In this document: one piece after another, positions 25,853 through 34,746 of the stretch | Position numbering within the stretch: position 1 is the first letter of the stretch | How the letters are laid out: each line of letters starts with the position of its first letter | Source of the DNA: Ligilactobacillus ubinensis | GTDB lineage: Bacteria > Bacillota > Bacilli > Lactobacillales > Lactobacillaceae | NCBI RefSeq assembly: GCF_024160875.1 | Contig: NZ_JAIULA010000006.1 | Coordinates: 30,675 to 94,674 of the forward strand | Reading direction: 5' to 3' | DNA length: 64,000 nucleotides | Position numbers and translations under genes: made by a program | Notes under the pieces: generated by a model | The model's input: only the letters and a program-made list of their open reading frames with translations | Told to the model about the DNA's origin: nothing | Database searches by the model: none

Positions 25853-26836
25853 ATGAAAGTCGTCTTAGCAGATTATCCGACTGGTTTACTAGCTGGAAGA
25901 AAACATGAAGTTTCGGTATTAAAAAATAGACATCCCGATTGGGAAGTTGTTTTTTGTGTCTATGATGATACAGACAAAGAAAAGTTCTTAGCTGAACTCT
26001 CAGATGCAGATGCCCTTATTACTGCTTTTATTAAAATTGATGAAACCTTACTCAAATACGCACCTAATTTGAAATTAATCTCTATTGATGCAACGGGTTA
26101 TAACAACGTTGACTTAGTCGCCGCAACTCATCATAACGTTAAGGTTTGTACAGTTTCTGATTATTGCAGTGACGATGTTGCAGAGTTCACAATAGCTTTG
26201 ATTTTTGCTCTTTCTAAACGTCTAAAAGGCTATACTCACGCTATAGACAATCAACAAATATGGGACAATGCTATCTTCACACCGCCAGTTCGTCTAAATA
26301 GACAATGTCTTGGCATTTTAGGTCTTGGTAGAATTGGCCAAAAAGTTGCTACACGCGCCCAAGCATTAGGTATGTCTGTCATCGCTTATGATCCTTATCT
26401 CCCGTCTGAAATTGCCGAAAAAATGCAGATTAAACTTGTTAATACAACTGAACTTTATCAGCAAGCAGACTTTATCTCTAATCACATGCGGCTTGATGAC
26501 TCCACTCGTGATTTCTTCGATGCGGCCGCTTTTAATGAAATGTCCGAAAAAAAACCTTATTTCATTAATGTCGCTCGAGGTGAATCCGTCGTCGAAAGTG
26601 CACTTATAGATGCACTTGATACTGCTAAAATTAGCGGAGCTGCTCTGGACGTTTTGAGAAGTGAACATCCTACATTGGATAATAATCCACTTTTAAATAG
26701 AACTAATGTCCTTTTAAGCCCCCACGCTGCTTTTTATTCACAAACATCTCTTTACGAATTAGAGAGAATATCTTGCGAAAATGTCGTTAATTTTTTTGAA
26801 CACCACTATGAAAAAATTGATAACTTCGTTAATTAG
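25853..26836 (+). CDS. D-2-hydroxyacid dehydrogenase family protein
   Basis: The 327-aa protein has the NAD fold GILGLGRIGQKV and the family signatures FINVARGESV (Arg), a Glu in the LRSEHP segment and SPHAAFYS (catalytic His). It resembles the phosphoglycerate dehydrogenase/CtBP-like branch more than D-lactate dehydrogenase. RBS AGAAAGGA. It is divergent from the RocB-like operon, sharing a 333-nt control region, so it may reduce the 2-oxo acid produced by an aminotransferase of that operon. The substrate is unknown. Confidence 0.85.
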   Translation: MKVVLADYPTGLLAGRKHEVSVLKNRHPDWEVVFCVYDDTDKEKFLAELSDADALITAFIKIDETLLKYAPNLKLISIDATGYNNVDLVAATHHNVKVCTVSDYCSDDVAEFTIALIFALSKRLKGYTHAIDNQQIWDNAIFTPPVRLNRQCLGILGLGRIGQKVATRAQALGMSVIAYDPYLPSEIAEKMQIKLVNTTELYQQADFISNHMRLDDSTRDFFDAAAFNEMSEKKPYFINVARGESVVESALIDALDTAKISGAALDVLRSEHPTLDNNPLLNRTNVLLSPHAAFYSQTSLYELERISCENVVNFFEHHYEKIDNFVN

Positions 26837-26846
26837 TTTAAAATGT

Positions 26847-26889
26847 AAAAAATCGGATTAGACTGAACTTCAATCTAATCCGATTTTTT
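26847..26889. terminator. Strong bidirectional terminator
   Basis: A 16-bp perfect stem including the A and T runs (AAAAAATCGGATTAGA with its complement) and an 11-nt loop, between convergent genes. Confidence 0.92.
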
Positions 26890-26904
26890 ATATTTTAATT
26901 ACTT

Positions 26905-27690
26905 CTATTCATCTCGTACTTGCAGATGCATAGTAATCCACCAATTTCCAAGAAGGAAAAGAACATTTCCAATTGCTAAATTAAGAAATGGTACCAATGG
27001 GTTATTTGCTCCACTGTGATCCCTATTTTTTTCATAACCTATTAAAAGACTAAAAAGTGCCCCCGCCTGTTTTACATTTTGATCTGCCCAACTAATAAAG
27101 AGCATAAACGTAACTACCAACAAAGTAATTACTGCTATTAACATCAAATATTTCTGTTTGCGCGTAAACAGGCTGAAAAAATTTCCTATTAAATTAGCAG
27201 CAAAAACGATAAAACATGACATCATCACCGAAAAGACAATCGCAAACAATTTATTCAGGATATTTGATGAAAAGAAATTACCGTATAAATTAATGTATAC
27301 CGATGACTCTTGCCAACTTTCTCCATGAAAAACACTACTACTAAAGAAATTATAAAAATATCCTAGCAGTTGCGCCAAAATGGTTGCGCTAAATAGCGCT
27401 ATCGTCTTTGCACCCCAATAAGTTTTCCGTGAAATACCATTTTGAATTAACAAGCGAAAATCATCATAGTTACGCATTCCAATAGCTGCTAAAATCACCA
27501 CTAACGTTACTCCTAGTTCAAAATTTTTCAGTGTCGAAACTACGTTAATTTGACTAGCATGTCCAGAAAGAAGCATCACAATAATAGGCACTAAAATTAT
27601 CCCTACTACTACCCATAAAAAAACATAGCCTAATTGGCGCAATATATTTTGTAATAAATAATTTGTAACACAGTTTTTACGCTCAGACAT
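26905..27690 (-). CDS. ABC transporter permease subunit (ABC-2-like)
   Basis: The 261-aa protein has about six membrane helices. It follows a stand-alone ATPase and a GntR regulator of the YtrA type, so it should be the membrane partner. There is no sequence motif that tells the cargo. In related sets (Ytr-like) such transporters respond to cell-wall antibiotics. Start ATG 27690 behind AAGGAGCAA, two nt after the ATPase stop. Confidence 0.75.
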   Translation of the reverse strand: MSERKNCVTNYLLQNILRQLGYVFLWVVVGIILVPIIVMLLSGHASQINVVSTLKNFELGVTLVVILAAIGMRNYDDFRLLIQNGISRKTYWGAKTIALFSATILAQLLGYFYNFFSSSVFHGESWQESSVYINLYGNFFSSNILNKLFAIVFSVMMSCFIVFAANLIGNFFSLFTRKQKYLMLIAVITLLVVTFMLFISWADQNVKQAGALFSLLIGYEKNRDHSGANNPLVPFLNLAIGNVLFLLGNWWITMHLQVRDE

Positions 27691-27692
27691 GG

Positions 27693-28559
27693 CTATTGCT
27701 CCTTTCTTGGATTAGTTAAATGAATAAATAGTTGTTGTAAATCAAGATGTTCAATCGTTACCACATCTGGCAAAAAGCACTCATCATCCAACTTGCCGTA
27801 AACATAGTAACTACTTATTTTACCTAACCGTTCTTTGCCAATAACATTCAAATTTTTTGTATATTCAGAAACTTCCTTTTCTGGACCACTAATTAAGTAC
27901 GACTGTTCCAATACATCTTCTAGATCACCGTTAATAATGACCTGCCCTTGATCAATCACCACTACTCGTTCCAACAAACTAGCAACTTCACCAATTAAAT
28001 GCGTTGCGATTACAAATGTTCGTGGACGCTCAATGTAGCTAGTTGATAAGCTTTGATATAACAAATCACGATGATTTGCATCTAAGCCTAATGTGGGTTC
28101 ATCTAAGAAGATATATTCTGCCGGCACACCTAAGGCGACAATGAATTTAAAAATATTTCGATAACCTGTGGATAACTTGCCAAACTTCTGTTGTAAGTCT
28201 AAATCAAATTGTTTAGCCAGATTATTCGCCAAAGTATAATCAAAATCTCCGTAAAACAATTCTGTCATTTTGAATATTTTTTCTAAACGAATACTTGCTG
28301 GATAAGCGTTCATTTCACTAGACAAATAAATCTTGCTCAAAGCAGCATCATTATTTTTAGCTACCTCACCATCAACTATTACCTGTCCTGAAGTTGCAAA
28401 AATTCTATCTGTAATAATGTTTAATAATGTACTTTTTCCAGCACCATTACGCCCTAGCAACCCATAAATTTTGTGTGCTTCAAATGTAAAATCAAGCTCT
28501 TGCAATATTTTTCTCTTGCTAAAACTTTTTTCTACTCCCTGGATTTGTATTCCTTTCAT
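27693..28559 (-). CDS. ABC transporter ATP-binding protein (YtrB-like)
   Basis: The 288-aa ATPase has Walker A GRNGAGKSTLL, a degenerate signature KLSTGYRNIFKFIVAL, Walker B EYIFLDEPTLGLD and the H-loop ATHLIGE. The C-terminal extension (about 215-288) is typical of ABC-2 exporters. Its ATG overlaps the GntR gene stop by four nt, and the permease gene follows at once. Probably exports or senses a toxic compound, together with the permease. Confidence 0.88.
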   Translation of the reverse strand: MKGIQIQGVEKSFSKRKILQELDFTFEAHKIYGLLGRNGAGKSTLLNIITDRIFATSGQVIVDGEVAKNNDAALSKIYLSSEMNAYPASIRLEKIFKMTELFYGDFDYTLANNLAKQFDLDLQQKFGKLSTGYRNIFKFIVALGVPAEYIFLDEPTLGLDANHRDLLYQSLSTSYIERPRTFVIATHLIGEVASLLERVVVIDQGQVIINGDLEDVLEQSYLISGPEKEVSEYTKNLNVIGKERLGKISSYYVYGKLDDECFLPDVVTIEHLDLQQLFIHLTNPRKEQ

Positions 28560-28924
28560 TGTCCAAACCCCCGTTCTATGAGTTTTACTAGCTCATCTTC
28601 TGATATATTTAAACGTCTCGCTTCTTTTACCAACTCTATAACTCGTTGTTGATAAAATTCATTACGTCGTTGATCTACAATCTTTTGATAAGCATCATAA
28701 ACAACAAACATCCCTATTCCTCGTTTTTTTTCTATCAGGTTTTGACTTACTAGCATATTCATTCCTTTTAGAACAGTTGCCGGATTAATATGATAATTCC
28801 GTGAAATTTCCGTTGTTGATGGAATCTGATCTCCCGCTACATAAATTCGCGTAAAAATTGCTTCTCTAATTTGATCAGCTACTTGCATATAGAGCGGTTC
28901 GGAACTATTAAAATTGAACTGCAT
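28556..28924 (-). CDS. GntR-family (YtrA subfamily) transcriptional regulator
   Basis: Start chosen at ATG 28924 behind GAGGTGAG; an upstream in-frame ATG at 28981 would overlap the previous gene and lacks a site. The 122-aa protein has the winged-helix GntR domain (EPLYMQVADQIREAIFTRIYVAGDQIPS, NPATVLKGMNMLVSQNLIEKKRGIGMFV) and only a short helical tail. This is the YtrA layout. Such proteins repress their own ABC operon and are released by wall-active drugs. The operator was not identified, and it sits mid-operon, after a BceAB-like pair. Confidence 0.9.
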   Translation of the reverse strand: MQFNFNSSEPLYMQVADQIREAIFTRIYVAGDQIPSTTEISRNYHINPATVLKGMNMLVSQNLIEKKRGIGMFVVYDAYQKIVDQRRNEFYQQRVIELVKEARRLNISEDELVKLIERGFGQ

Positions 28925-28977
28925 TCTGCTCACCTCATAATTATCAATAGCAACATTAAGCATAGCGAGTTTTGTCA

Positions 28978-30768
28978 TCACTTGTCAACTTCTTTTTTCA
29001 AAACAATTCGTTGATATATCACACTCAAGAAACAGTAGTAAGCAAAATATATTAACCCAAAAATTCCAAATGGTATCCATAATTGTTGATATGGATTCGC
29101 AATTATTGTACTGAATAATTTTAATCCAAATAAAACATGCACAACACCTAGAATAGCTGGTAAGATAAACAATACTGAAATTTCACGTCTCACAGCAGAA
29201 CGTAACTTACCTTCACGCGTACCTAGTTTACGTAACAACTGGTAACGTGGTATATCTGCAAAACTTCCTGATAAAATTTTAAACATTAAACAACTAGCTA
29301 ACATCGCTAAGAATGAAATTCCTAATAGCATTGCCATAAATTCTAGACCTGAATAAAGTATACTTATTTGTTCGTAACTAGTCCAAGCTCCTAACCATAG
29401 ATTAGTTGTATTTGAATACTTATTTTTTTCTATATTAGCTATCTTTTTCAATACTTTAGCATTGGCTGCTAGTCCATTTGTTCTTATAAAAAGTACCTTA
29501 TGTTGGCTACCAGTCTTTGTACTATTTGCTTGAATAACAATTTTATTATTTGTTGATCCAGCTTCCCCTAAATAGTTTGTCAACGCAAGTGTTAACAACG
29601 ACGTATCACTATTTGCAATCTTCTTCATTGTATAATCAGAAACTGTTTCACCCCTTTGAACAGTCTCTAGTTGTTGATTTGCAAATTGTTGTGTTGAAAA
29701 AATTAAATTATCCCCCTGTTTACTAAAAGTATACTCTCTTTTTTCTTGAAGCGACAACTGTTTAATTAAACTAAGCTGTTTTGTACTTGGATCAACTATT
29801 CGCAAGTCGTATGCCCCTGCAACCCGCGCATTGTTTTCAATTGTTTTATGCAAATTACTCCCGACAGTAATCGCACCTAAAGCCATTGCAAACATCATTG
29901 TAATCCCAGTTAAAACCTTAGTATAGTCTGCCACTCTAAACCGTAACTGTGCTAATGTAAAACCATTTAATCCTTTTTTCGCTACAGGCAACTTGATGAG
30001 CCATTGTAATAAACTAACAATAACTGCTTTAAATAGTAAAAATGTCCCCCCAGACAATGTTACTAACGCAATCAAAATTGTATATTGTTTGTATACAAGT
30101 GGATGCATCATCACATAGTAACCTATCACTAATAAAATCAAACCAATTATTAATTGTGCCATTAATACAATTGGTTTGCTAACACGAAAATCACTCTGAC
30201 GTTCTGCTTTTAAAAGCTGCAAAACTGGTTTTTTCGTCATCATCACTGTATTCCAACTCGCGGCCAAGAAAAACAAGCCTAAATAAACTACAAGTGTCCA
30301 GCCAAATGCTGGTAACCACCATGGTTGATAGTGTCTAGCTGCTGCCCCTAAAAAGTTAGTTACTAGATTACTTAATCCCATACTTAAAGCTACCCCTATA
30401 ATTACCCCTAAAATAGTTGCAGCTGCCCCTAAAAGCATGGTTTCTAACCATATCAAACGTCCAATTCGTTTTTTTCGTGTCCCTAACATGATAAACAAAC
30501 CATAATCACGCTGACGCATACTTAATAAAAATGAATTAGCATAATTCAAATAAATTAAAGTTAATAAACATAATAGAACTGATCCAAACGAGAAAACATA
30601 TCCAATCATATGTGAAACAGTTTGACCATTAAGTTGTAAAAAGCTTGAATTAGATGCTATTGTTTCAAATAAATAAAAGATTGCACTAGAAATAGCTAAT
30701 CCCGAAAACAGTAACAAATAATCTTTCCAACGGTGCCGAATACTACTAAATGCTAATTTAAACAGCAT
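28978..30768 (-). CDS. BceB-type ABC transporter permease (FtsX domains)
   Basis: The 596-aa protein has about ten membrane helices arranged as two FtsX-type blocks. A large extracytoplasmic domain (about 300-480) sits between helices 7 and 8, as in BceB/VraG peptide-antibiotic transporters. N-terminal LAFSSIRHRWKDYLLLFSGL is characteristic. RBS AAGGAGGAAG, 24 nt after its ATPase. Family role: target protection and sensing for bacitracin, nisin or similar peptides, usually with a dedicated BceS kinase. No BceS-type kinase is encoded in the window. Confidence 0.88.
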   Translation of the reverse strand: MLFKLAFSSIRHRWKDYLLLFSGLAISSAIFYLFETIASNSSFLQLNGQTVSHMIGYVFSFGSVLLCLLTLIYLNYANSFLLSMRQRDYGLFIMLGTRKKRIGRLIWLETMLLGAAATILGVIIGVALSMGLSNLVTNFLGAAARHYQPWWLPAFGWTLVVYLGLFFLAASWNTVMMTKKPVLQLLKAERQSDFRVSKPIVLMAQLIIGLILLVIGYYVMMHPLVYKQYTILIALVTLSGGTFLLFKAVIVSLLQWLIKLPVAKKGLNGFTLAQLRFRVADYTKVLTGITMMFAMALGAITVGSNLHKTIENNARVAGAYDLRIVDPSTKQLSLIKQLSLQEKREYTFSKQGDNLIFSTQQFANQQLETVQRGETVSDYTMKKIANSDTSLLTLALTNYLGEAGSTNNKIVIQANSTKTGSQHKVLFIRTNGLAANAKVLKKIANIEKNKYSNTTNLWLGAWTSYEQISILYSGLEFMAMLLGISFLAMLASCLMFKILSGSFADIPRYQLLRKLGTREGKLRSAVRREISVLFILPAILGVVHVLFGLKLFSTIIANPYQQLWIPFGIFGLIYFAYYCFLSVIYQRIVLKKEVDK

Positions 30769-30792
30769 TATTTCTTCCTCCTTAAATTCCGA

Positions 30793-31551
30793 TTACTGTT
30801 CAAAAGTCCCTAATTGCTCAAGAATCAATTGATAAAACTCCACTCTGCTTTGTCCTGGTTGACGAACTAATTCATGGCCAATTTGCCCATCTTTGATAAA
30901 AATAATTCGACGGCAAAAACTTGCTGAAAAAGCATCGTGTGTTACTAATAAAATTGCAGTTTTTTGTTCACTATTAATCTTTTGCAATAATTCCAGCAAA
31001 CTACGTGCTGCTTTGGAATCTAAAGCACCTGATGGTTCATCTCCAAATAAAATTTGCGGTTTATTAATCAAAGCTCGCGCACAAGCCACACGTTGCTTTT
31101 GGCCCCCTGATAGTTGTGCAGGATATTTGTCTAATAAATCTTTTATTCCCAATGACTCTGCAATTTCGCGAACAGATCTTTTAATTTTAGAAGTTTTCCC
31201 CTGTAAAGATAAAGGTAAAGAAATATTCTGTGCGATTGTCAAGTTATCTAACAAATTAAAATCTTGAAAAATAAATCCCATTTGCTGAGCCCTAAAATCA
31301 GCTAAAGCATTCCCCTTTAATGCCGTAACGTCTTTACCTGCGATTCTAACCGTCCCTGATGTAGGGCGATCAAAAGTTGCCAGCATATTTAACAATGTGG
31401 TTTTCCCCGAACCTGATGCCCCCATAACACCAACGAAATCTCCAGCTGCTACCTCTAAAGAAACATCTTGCAATGCCATATATTTCTTTTCTTGCTTATG
31501 CCCATAAACCTTCTTTAAATTTTGCGCTTGAATTACCGAAACATTATTCAT
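30793..31551 (-). CDS. BceA-type ABC transporter ATP-binding protein
   Basis: The 252-aa ATPase has Walker A GASGSGKTTLL, QDFNLLDNLTIAQNI, signature LSGGQKQRVACARAL, Walker B ILFGDEPSGALDSKA and VTHDAFSASFC. This is the MacB/BceA subfamily. RBS AAGGAGAAC. It is the first gene of a five-gene minus-strand run (BceA, BceB, GntR, ATPase, permease), whose promoter overlaps an inverted repeat. Confidence 0.92.
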   Translation of the reverse strand: MNNVSVIQAQNLKKVYGHKQEKKYMALQDVSLEVAAGDFVGVMGASGSGKTTLLNMLATFDRPTSGTVRIAGKDVTALKGNALADFRAQQMGFIFQDFNLLDNLTIAQNISLPLSLQGKTSKIKRSVREIAESLGIKDLLDKYPAQLSGGQKQRVACARALINKPQILFGDEPSGALDSKAARSLLELLQKINSEQKTAILLVTHDAFSASFCRRIIFIKDGQIGHELVRQPGQSRVEFYQLILEQLGTFEQ

Positions 31552-31569
31552 TATTGTTCTCCTTGTTAA

Positions 31570-31621
31570 TTAGTTAATTACTTGCGTAACTAACCATATA
31601 ACAAGATTGAAATTTTAGCAA
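31570..31621 (-). promoter_or_regulatory. Promoter with adjoining inverted-repeat operator for the BceAB-like operon
   Basis: Minus-strand TTGCTA (31621-31616), 17-nt spacer, TATGGT (31598-31593). Directly downstream is the inverted repeat TTAGTTA-N10-TAACTAA (31570-31593), placed over the expected start of transcription, a position suited to a repressor. A similar half-site occurs at the oleate hydratase promoter. Confidence 0.55.
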
Positions 31622-31663
31622 GCCTTTTTTATAATATTTTTTTATCAAATTTTTTAAAACATC

Positions 31664-31707
31664 AAAAAAGCCCTCAACTAAAGGCTTCCGTCTTTTAGTT
31701 AAGAGCT
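31664..31707 (-). terminator. Terminator of the glutathione peroxidase gene
   Basis: Imperfect stem AGCTCTTAACTAAA / TTTAGTTGAGGGCT on the minus strand, followed by TTTTTT. Confidence 0.75.
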
Positions 31708-31720
31708 AAATATCTAGTAA

Positions 31721-32203
31721 TTATATTTTTGGTAATAATGCTTCAATTTCACTAACAAAGGCTTTAGGCTTGGTAGTTGGGGCAAATCGCTTTAGTGCTT
31801 TACCTGTTGGATCTACTAAAAACTTAGTAAAATTCCACTTTATTGCTTCACCTAATTGACCAGGTGCTTCTTGTTTCAAATATTTAAATAACGGTGCAGT
31901 CTCATCACCATTTACAACAGTTAATTCATGCATCGGAAAAGTTACACCATAAGTTGTCCGACAAGCTTCGGCTGCTTTTTGGCCATTTGCAAGTTCTTGT
32001 TTGAACTGATTAGATGGAAAGCCTAAAATAACTAACCCTTTTTCATGATAGTTTTGATAAATTTCTTCTAGTTCTGAAAACTGAGGAGCTAAACCGCATT
32101 TAGTTGCTGTATTAACAATCAACATAACTTTACCCTTATAATCTGCCAATGAATGTTTTTCACCACTTTCAAGAGTTACATCAAAATCATATATTGTTGT
32201 CAT
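31721..32203 (-). CDS. Glutathione peroxidase family (thiol peroxidase) protein
   Basis: The 160-aa protein has NTATKCGLAPQ with the peroxidatic Cys in place of selenocysteine, LGFPSNQF and KWNFTKFLVD. The conserved Gln and Trp of the catalytic tetrad are present. Bacterial members of this length (BtuE/BsaA type) reduce peroxides with thioredoxin rather than glutathione. It is separate from its neighbours by 90 nt upstream and a terminator downstream. Function in oxidative stress is well supported; the electron donor is inferred. Confidence 0.92.
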   Translation of the reverse strand: MTTIYDFDVTLESGEKHSLADYKGKVMLIVNTATKCGLAPQFSELEEIYQNYHEKGLVILGFPSNQFKQELANGQKAAEACRTTYGVTFPMHELTVVNGDETAPLFKYLKQEAPGQLGEAIKWNFTKFLVDPTGKALKRFAPTTKPKAFVSEIEALLPKI

Positions 32204-32295
32204 TTTATCGCCTCTATCTCATTTTTTACCATTATAACTTCTATAATAATATCTGCCAATAAATTAAGCTTACAAAATGTAACTTTATACAAAAA

Positions 32296-32901
32296 TTAAC
32301 TCCAGCCATTTCTCTTAGCAATCTGAACTGCTTCAATTCTGCTTTTTGCACCTAATTTACTAAAAATTGCAGATAAATAATTACGAATCGTTCCTTCTGT
32401 CAAAAACATTTCATTTGCAATCTCTTTTGTCGTTAATCCTCGCCCAACTTCTTGCAAAACTTCCATCTCACGTGTAGTCAATGGATTATTATCAGCTGAT
32501 AGCATATTAACTACCAAATCAGGGTCATAAACTGTTTGACCCTGATTTACTTCCCGAATTATTTCAATTAATTCATCACTAGGACTGTCTTTAAGTAAAT
32601 ATCCAGCAACTCGTGCTTTTACAGCTTGTTCAAAATAGACTTTTTGAGCAAACGTTGTTAAAATTACCACTTTTATCGCTAAATTTGCTGCATTTATTTT
32701 ACTTGCCAATTCTAAACCTGTCATTTTAGGCATTTCGATGTCTAGAATTGCAACATCCACGCCAAGCTTTTGAATGTCATTCCAAGCAGAATCTCCGTTT
32801 GTTGCACTGCCTACAACATGAAAATCATCTTCTAATTCCAATAATTGCGTCAATGCCGAATTTAACATACTCTGATCTTCTGCTAAATATAGTTTAATCA
32901 T
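32296..32901 (-). CDS. NarL/LuxR-family response regulator
   Basis: The 201-aa protein has a receiver domain (AEDQSML acidic pocket, phospho-acceptor in VAILDIEMP, Thr and Lys in ILTTFA and LLKDSPSDE) and a C-terminal LuxR-type HTH (LTTREMEVLQEVGRGLTTKEIANEMFLTEGTI). This is the DesR/LiaR/YvfU layout. It overlaps the kinase gene by eight nt and is the last gene of a four-gene ABC/two-component unit. It probably activates its own operon. Confidence 0.93.
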   Translation of the reverse strand: MIKLYLAEDQSMLNSALTQLLELEDDFHVVGSATNGDSAWNDIQKLGVDVAILDIEMPKMTGLELASKINAANLAIKVVILTTFAQKVYFEQAVKARVAGYLLKDSPSDELIEIIREVNQGQTVYDPDLVVNMLSADNNPLTTREMEVLQEVGRGLTTKEIANEMFLTEGTIRNYLSAIFSKLGAKSRIEAVQIAKRNGWS

Positions 32902-33991
32902 AGCTATTCACCCTTAACTGTGTCATTAAAACATGCGTACCTCTTTTATTATGATATATTTGCAGATTTCCCTTTCCTTCAAGCATCCGTGCTCTCATTC
33001 CCTTAATACCATTAGAACTGTTTTCATCAAAGTTTCCACCATTGCCATCATCAATAATTTCTACTTGATAAAAATCGCCTTCATAACTAAAAATGAGCTG
33101 AACCTCGTGAGCTTTAGCATGCCGTAAAATATTGCTAACCGCTTCAACTATCGCTGCTCCAAATCTATCTTGAATAGTTGTTGGCCATTCCCCTGCCTGT
33201 TCTTCTCCCTTTGAAAAAAACAAGATATTAGCTTCAGATAAATTTTTAGCCTGATTTAACAAAACTTCACTTAAAGACTGCTTATGTAAATCATTGACAA
33301 TATTTCGAACTAATTTTAGATTTTGGCGACTTGTCTTTTCAATGTCCTCTAACTCACCAACAACCTTCGCTGGATTTTTAAGTAATAATTTCTTTGCCAA
33401 CTCGGTTTTTATTGTAATCATTGAAAAACTCTGTCCTAAAGTATCATGTAAGTCTCTTGCAATCCGTTCACGTTCACCCCGACGAATAATAGCCTCCAGC
33501 CTGCGGTTCGTTTGATTTAATTGACGTTGCTTATAAATCGAGAAAGCAAAAGCATAAGCAATTATTGGTGATACTACAGGAAATATCATCCCCATCATAG
33601 CCTCTTGTCTCCACACATTGGGATACACAGACTGTAAACGTAAAAAACTAATCACAAGAATTAGATAATAGCTTATCGCAAAAAATTGATAGTACTTTCG
33701 AGGGTAACGCGCTAAAATAAATGAAACTTGCCAAGCTGGAAAAATTATCAAATAGAAATTAAAAGAGAAAAATGCAAAAGCTCCTGTTATCAATAATTCA
33801 AGCGGGATTGTAACTATTCGATACTTTGTCACTTCATTAACTAATATATATATTATTATAAAAAAAACTATCATTAACAGCCAAAATCCATCTTTAATAT
33901 TCTTTATTGGCAAATATTCTATTGCAGAATACGGTAAGTATATGAACCAGATATATGAGAACCAATCCATACTCTTTATTTTTCCAAGCAT
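32894..33991 (-). CDS. DesK-type sensor histidine kinase
   Basis: The 365-aa protein has about five or six membrane helices with very short loops (about 10-170), then the HisKA_3 box RERIARDLHDTLGQSFSMI with the phospho-His, and an HATPase_c domain (VEAVSNILRHAKA, DDGNG, GIKGMRARM). The lack of an extracellular sensory domain suggests it senses membrane state or works through the adjacent transporter. The gene overlaps its neighbours on both sides. Confidence 0.92.
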   Translation of the reverse strand: MLGKIKSMDWFSYIWFIYLPYSAIEYLPIKNIKDGFWLLMIVFFIIIYILVNEVTKYRIVTIPLELLITGAFAFFSFNFYLIIFPAWQVSFILARYPRKYYQFFAISYYLILVISFLRLQSVYPNVWRQEAMMGMIFPVVSPIIAYAFAFSIYKQRQLNQTNRRLEAIIRRGERERIARDLHDTLGQSFSMITIKTELAKKLLLKNPAKVVGELEDIEKTSRQNLKLVRNIVNDLHKQSLSEVLLNQAKNLSEANILFFSKGEEQAGEWPTTIQDRFGAAIVEAVSNILRHAKAHEVQLIFSYEGDFYQVEIIDDGNGGNFDENSSNGIKGMRARMLEGKGNLQIYHNKRGTHVLMTQLRVNSYD

Positions 33992-34746
33992 TAACTCGAT
34001 AACTCCTGTTTTCTATAAAATCTTAGAACTACTGCTACTCCTATAAGCCCCAATACAATCCAAATAATCATTCCAATAAAATTTGTCAATTTGAGTTTCT
34101 CACCTAATAATACCTCACTCAGCAAATCATTAGCAAAAAAAGTAGGCATGACTTGTCCAATCTTTTGTAACCAAGTCGGCATAACACTCAATGGCCACCA
34201 AAGCCCACTAACGATAGCTAACGGAAAAACGATAACATTACTTACTACATTAAGAGTTTCCTGTTTCTTCAAGTAAGAAAGACAAGTACCTAATAGCACC
34301 ATTGGCAACTGACCAATTACTACAATTAGCATACATTGCAGCACTTGAGTAAAATTAATTTTAACTCCATTAAACACAACCGCTATCATTTGCAAAACAA
34401 TACTTGCTACTAAATTGAGCAAGATAATCAACATATAGATAGAAAAATAATAATATTTCGTTTTATGCGGCGTTAACTGCAAAAAACACAGAAAGCCTTT
34501 ATCCCGATCTGTTTTCAAAAGTGAAGCAATTCCAAATATTGCGGATATTATCCCACTGTATATAATCATACTCCCCATATATGTCAATTGGAACTTTTGA
34601 ACTTCAGTTCCAGTCCCAGTAATCATAACTTTAGTAAAGAGCAAATAAAATCCAGCTGGCATCAATAAAGAAAAAAACAAAAAAGAAAAGTTTCTGATAA
34701 AAATACGGTTAATATCAAATTTTAATTGTCCTAAAAATATCTTCAT
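33991..34746 (-). CDS. ABC-2 type transporter permease
   Basis: The 251-aa protein has six membrane helices, with RNFSFLFFSLLMPAGFYLLF near the N-terminus and the ABC-2 signature region FPLAIVSGLWWPLSVMPTWLQKIGQVMP. It overlaps the kinase start by one base. Together with the ATPase it forms an exporter co-encoded with its regulator, like YvfRS-YvfTU of Bacillus or LAB drug and lipid exporters. Confidence 0.88.
   Translation of the reverse strand: MKIFLGQLKFDINRIFIRNFSFLFFSLLMPAGFYLLFTKVMITGTGTEVQKFQLTYMGSMIIYSGIISAIFGIASLLKTDRDKGFLCFLQLTPHKTKYYYFSIYMLIILLNLVASIVLQMIAVVFNGVKINFTQVLQCMLIVVIGQLPMVLLGTCLSYLKKQETLNVVSNVIVFPLAIVSGLWWPLSVMPTWLQKIGQVMPTFFANDLLSEVLLGEKLKLTNFIGMIIWIVLGLIGVAVVLRFYRKQELSS

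Noticed and set aside
28556-28981. Longer frame for the GntR regulator starting at 28981
   Set aside because: It would overlap the preceding gene's stop; ATG 28924 has a strong site and begins the conserved domain.
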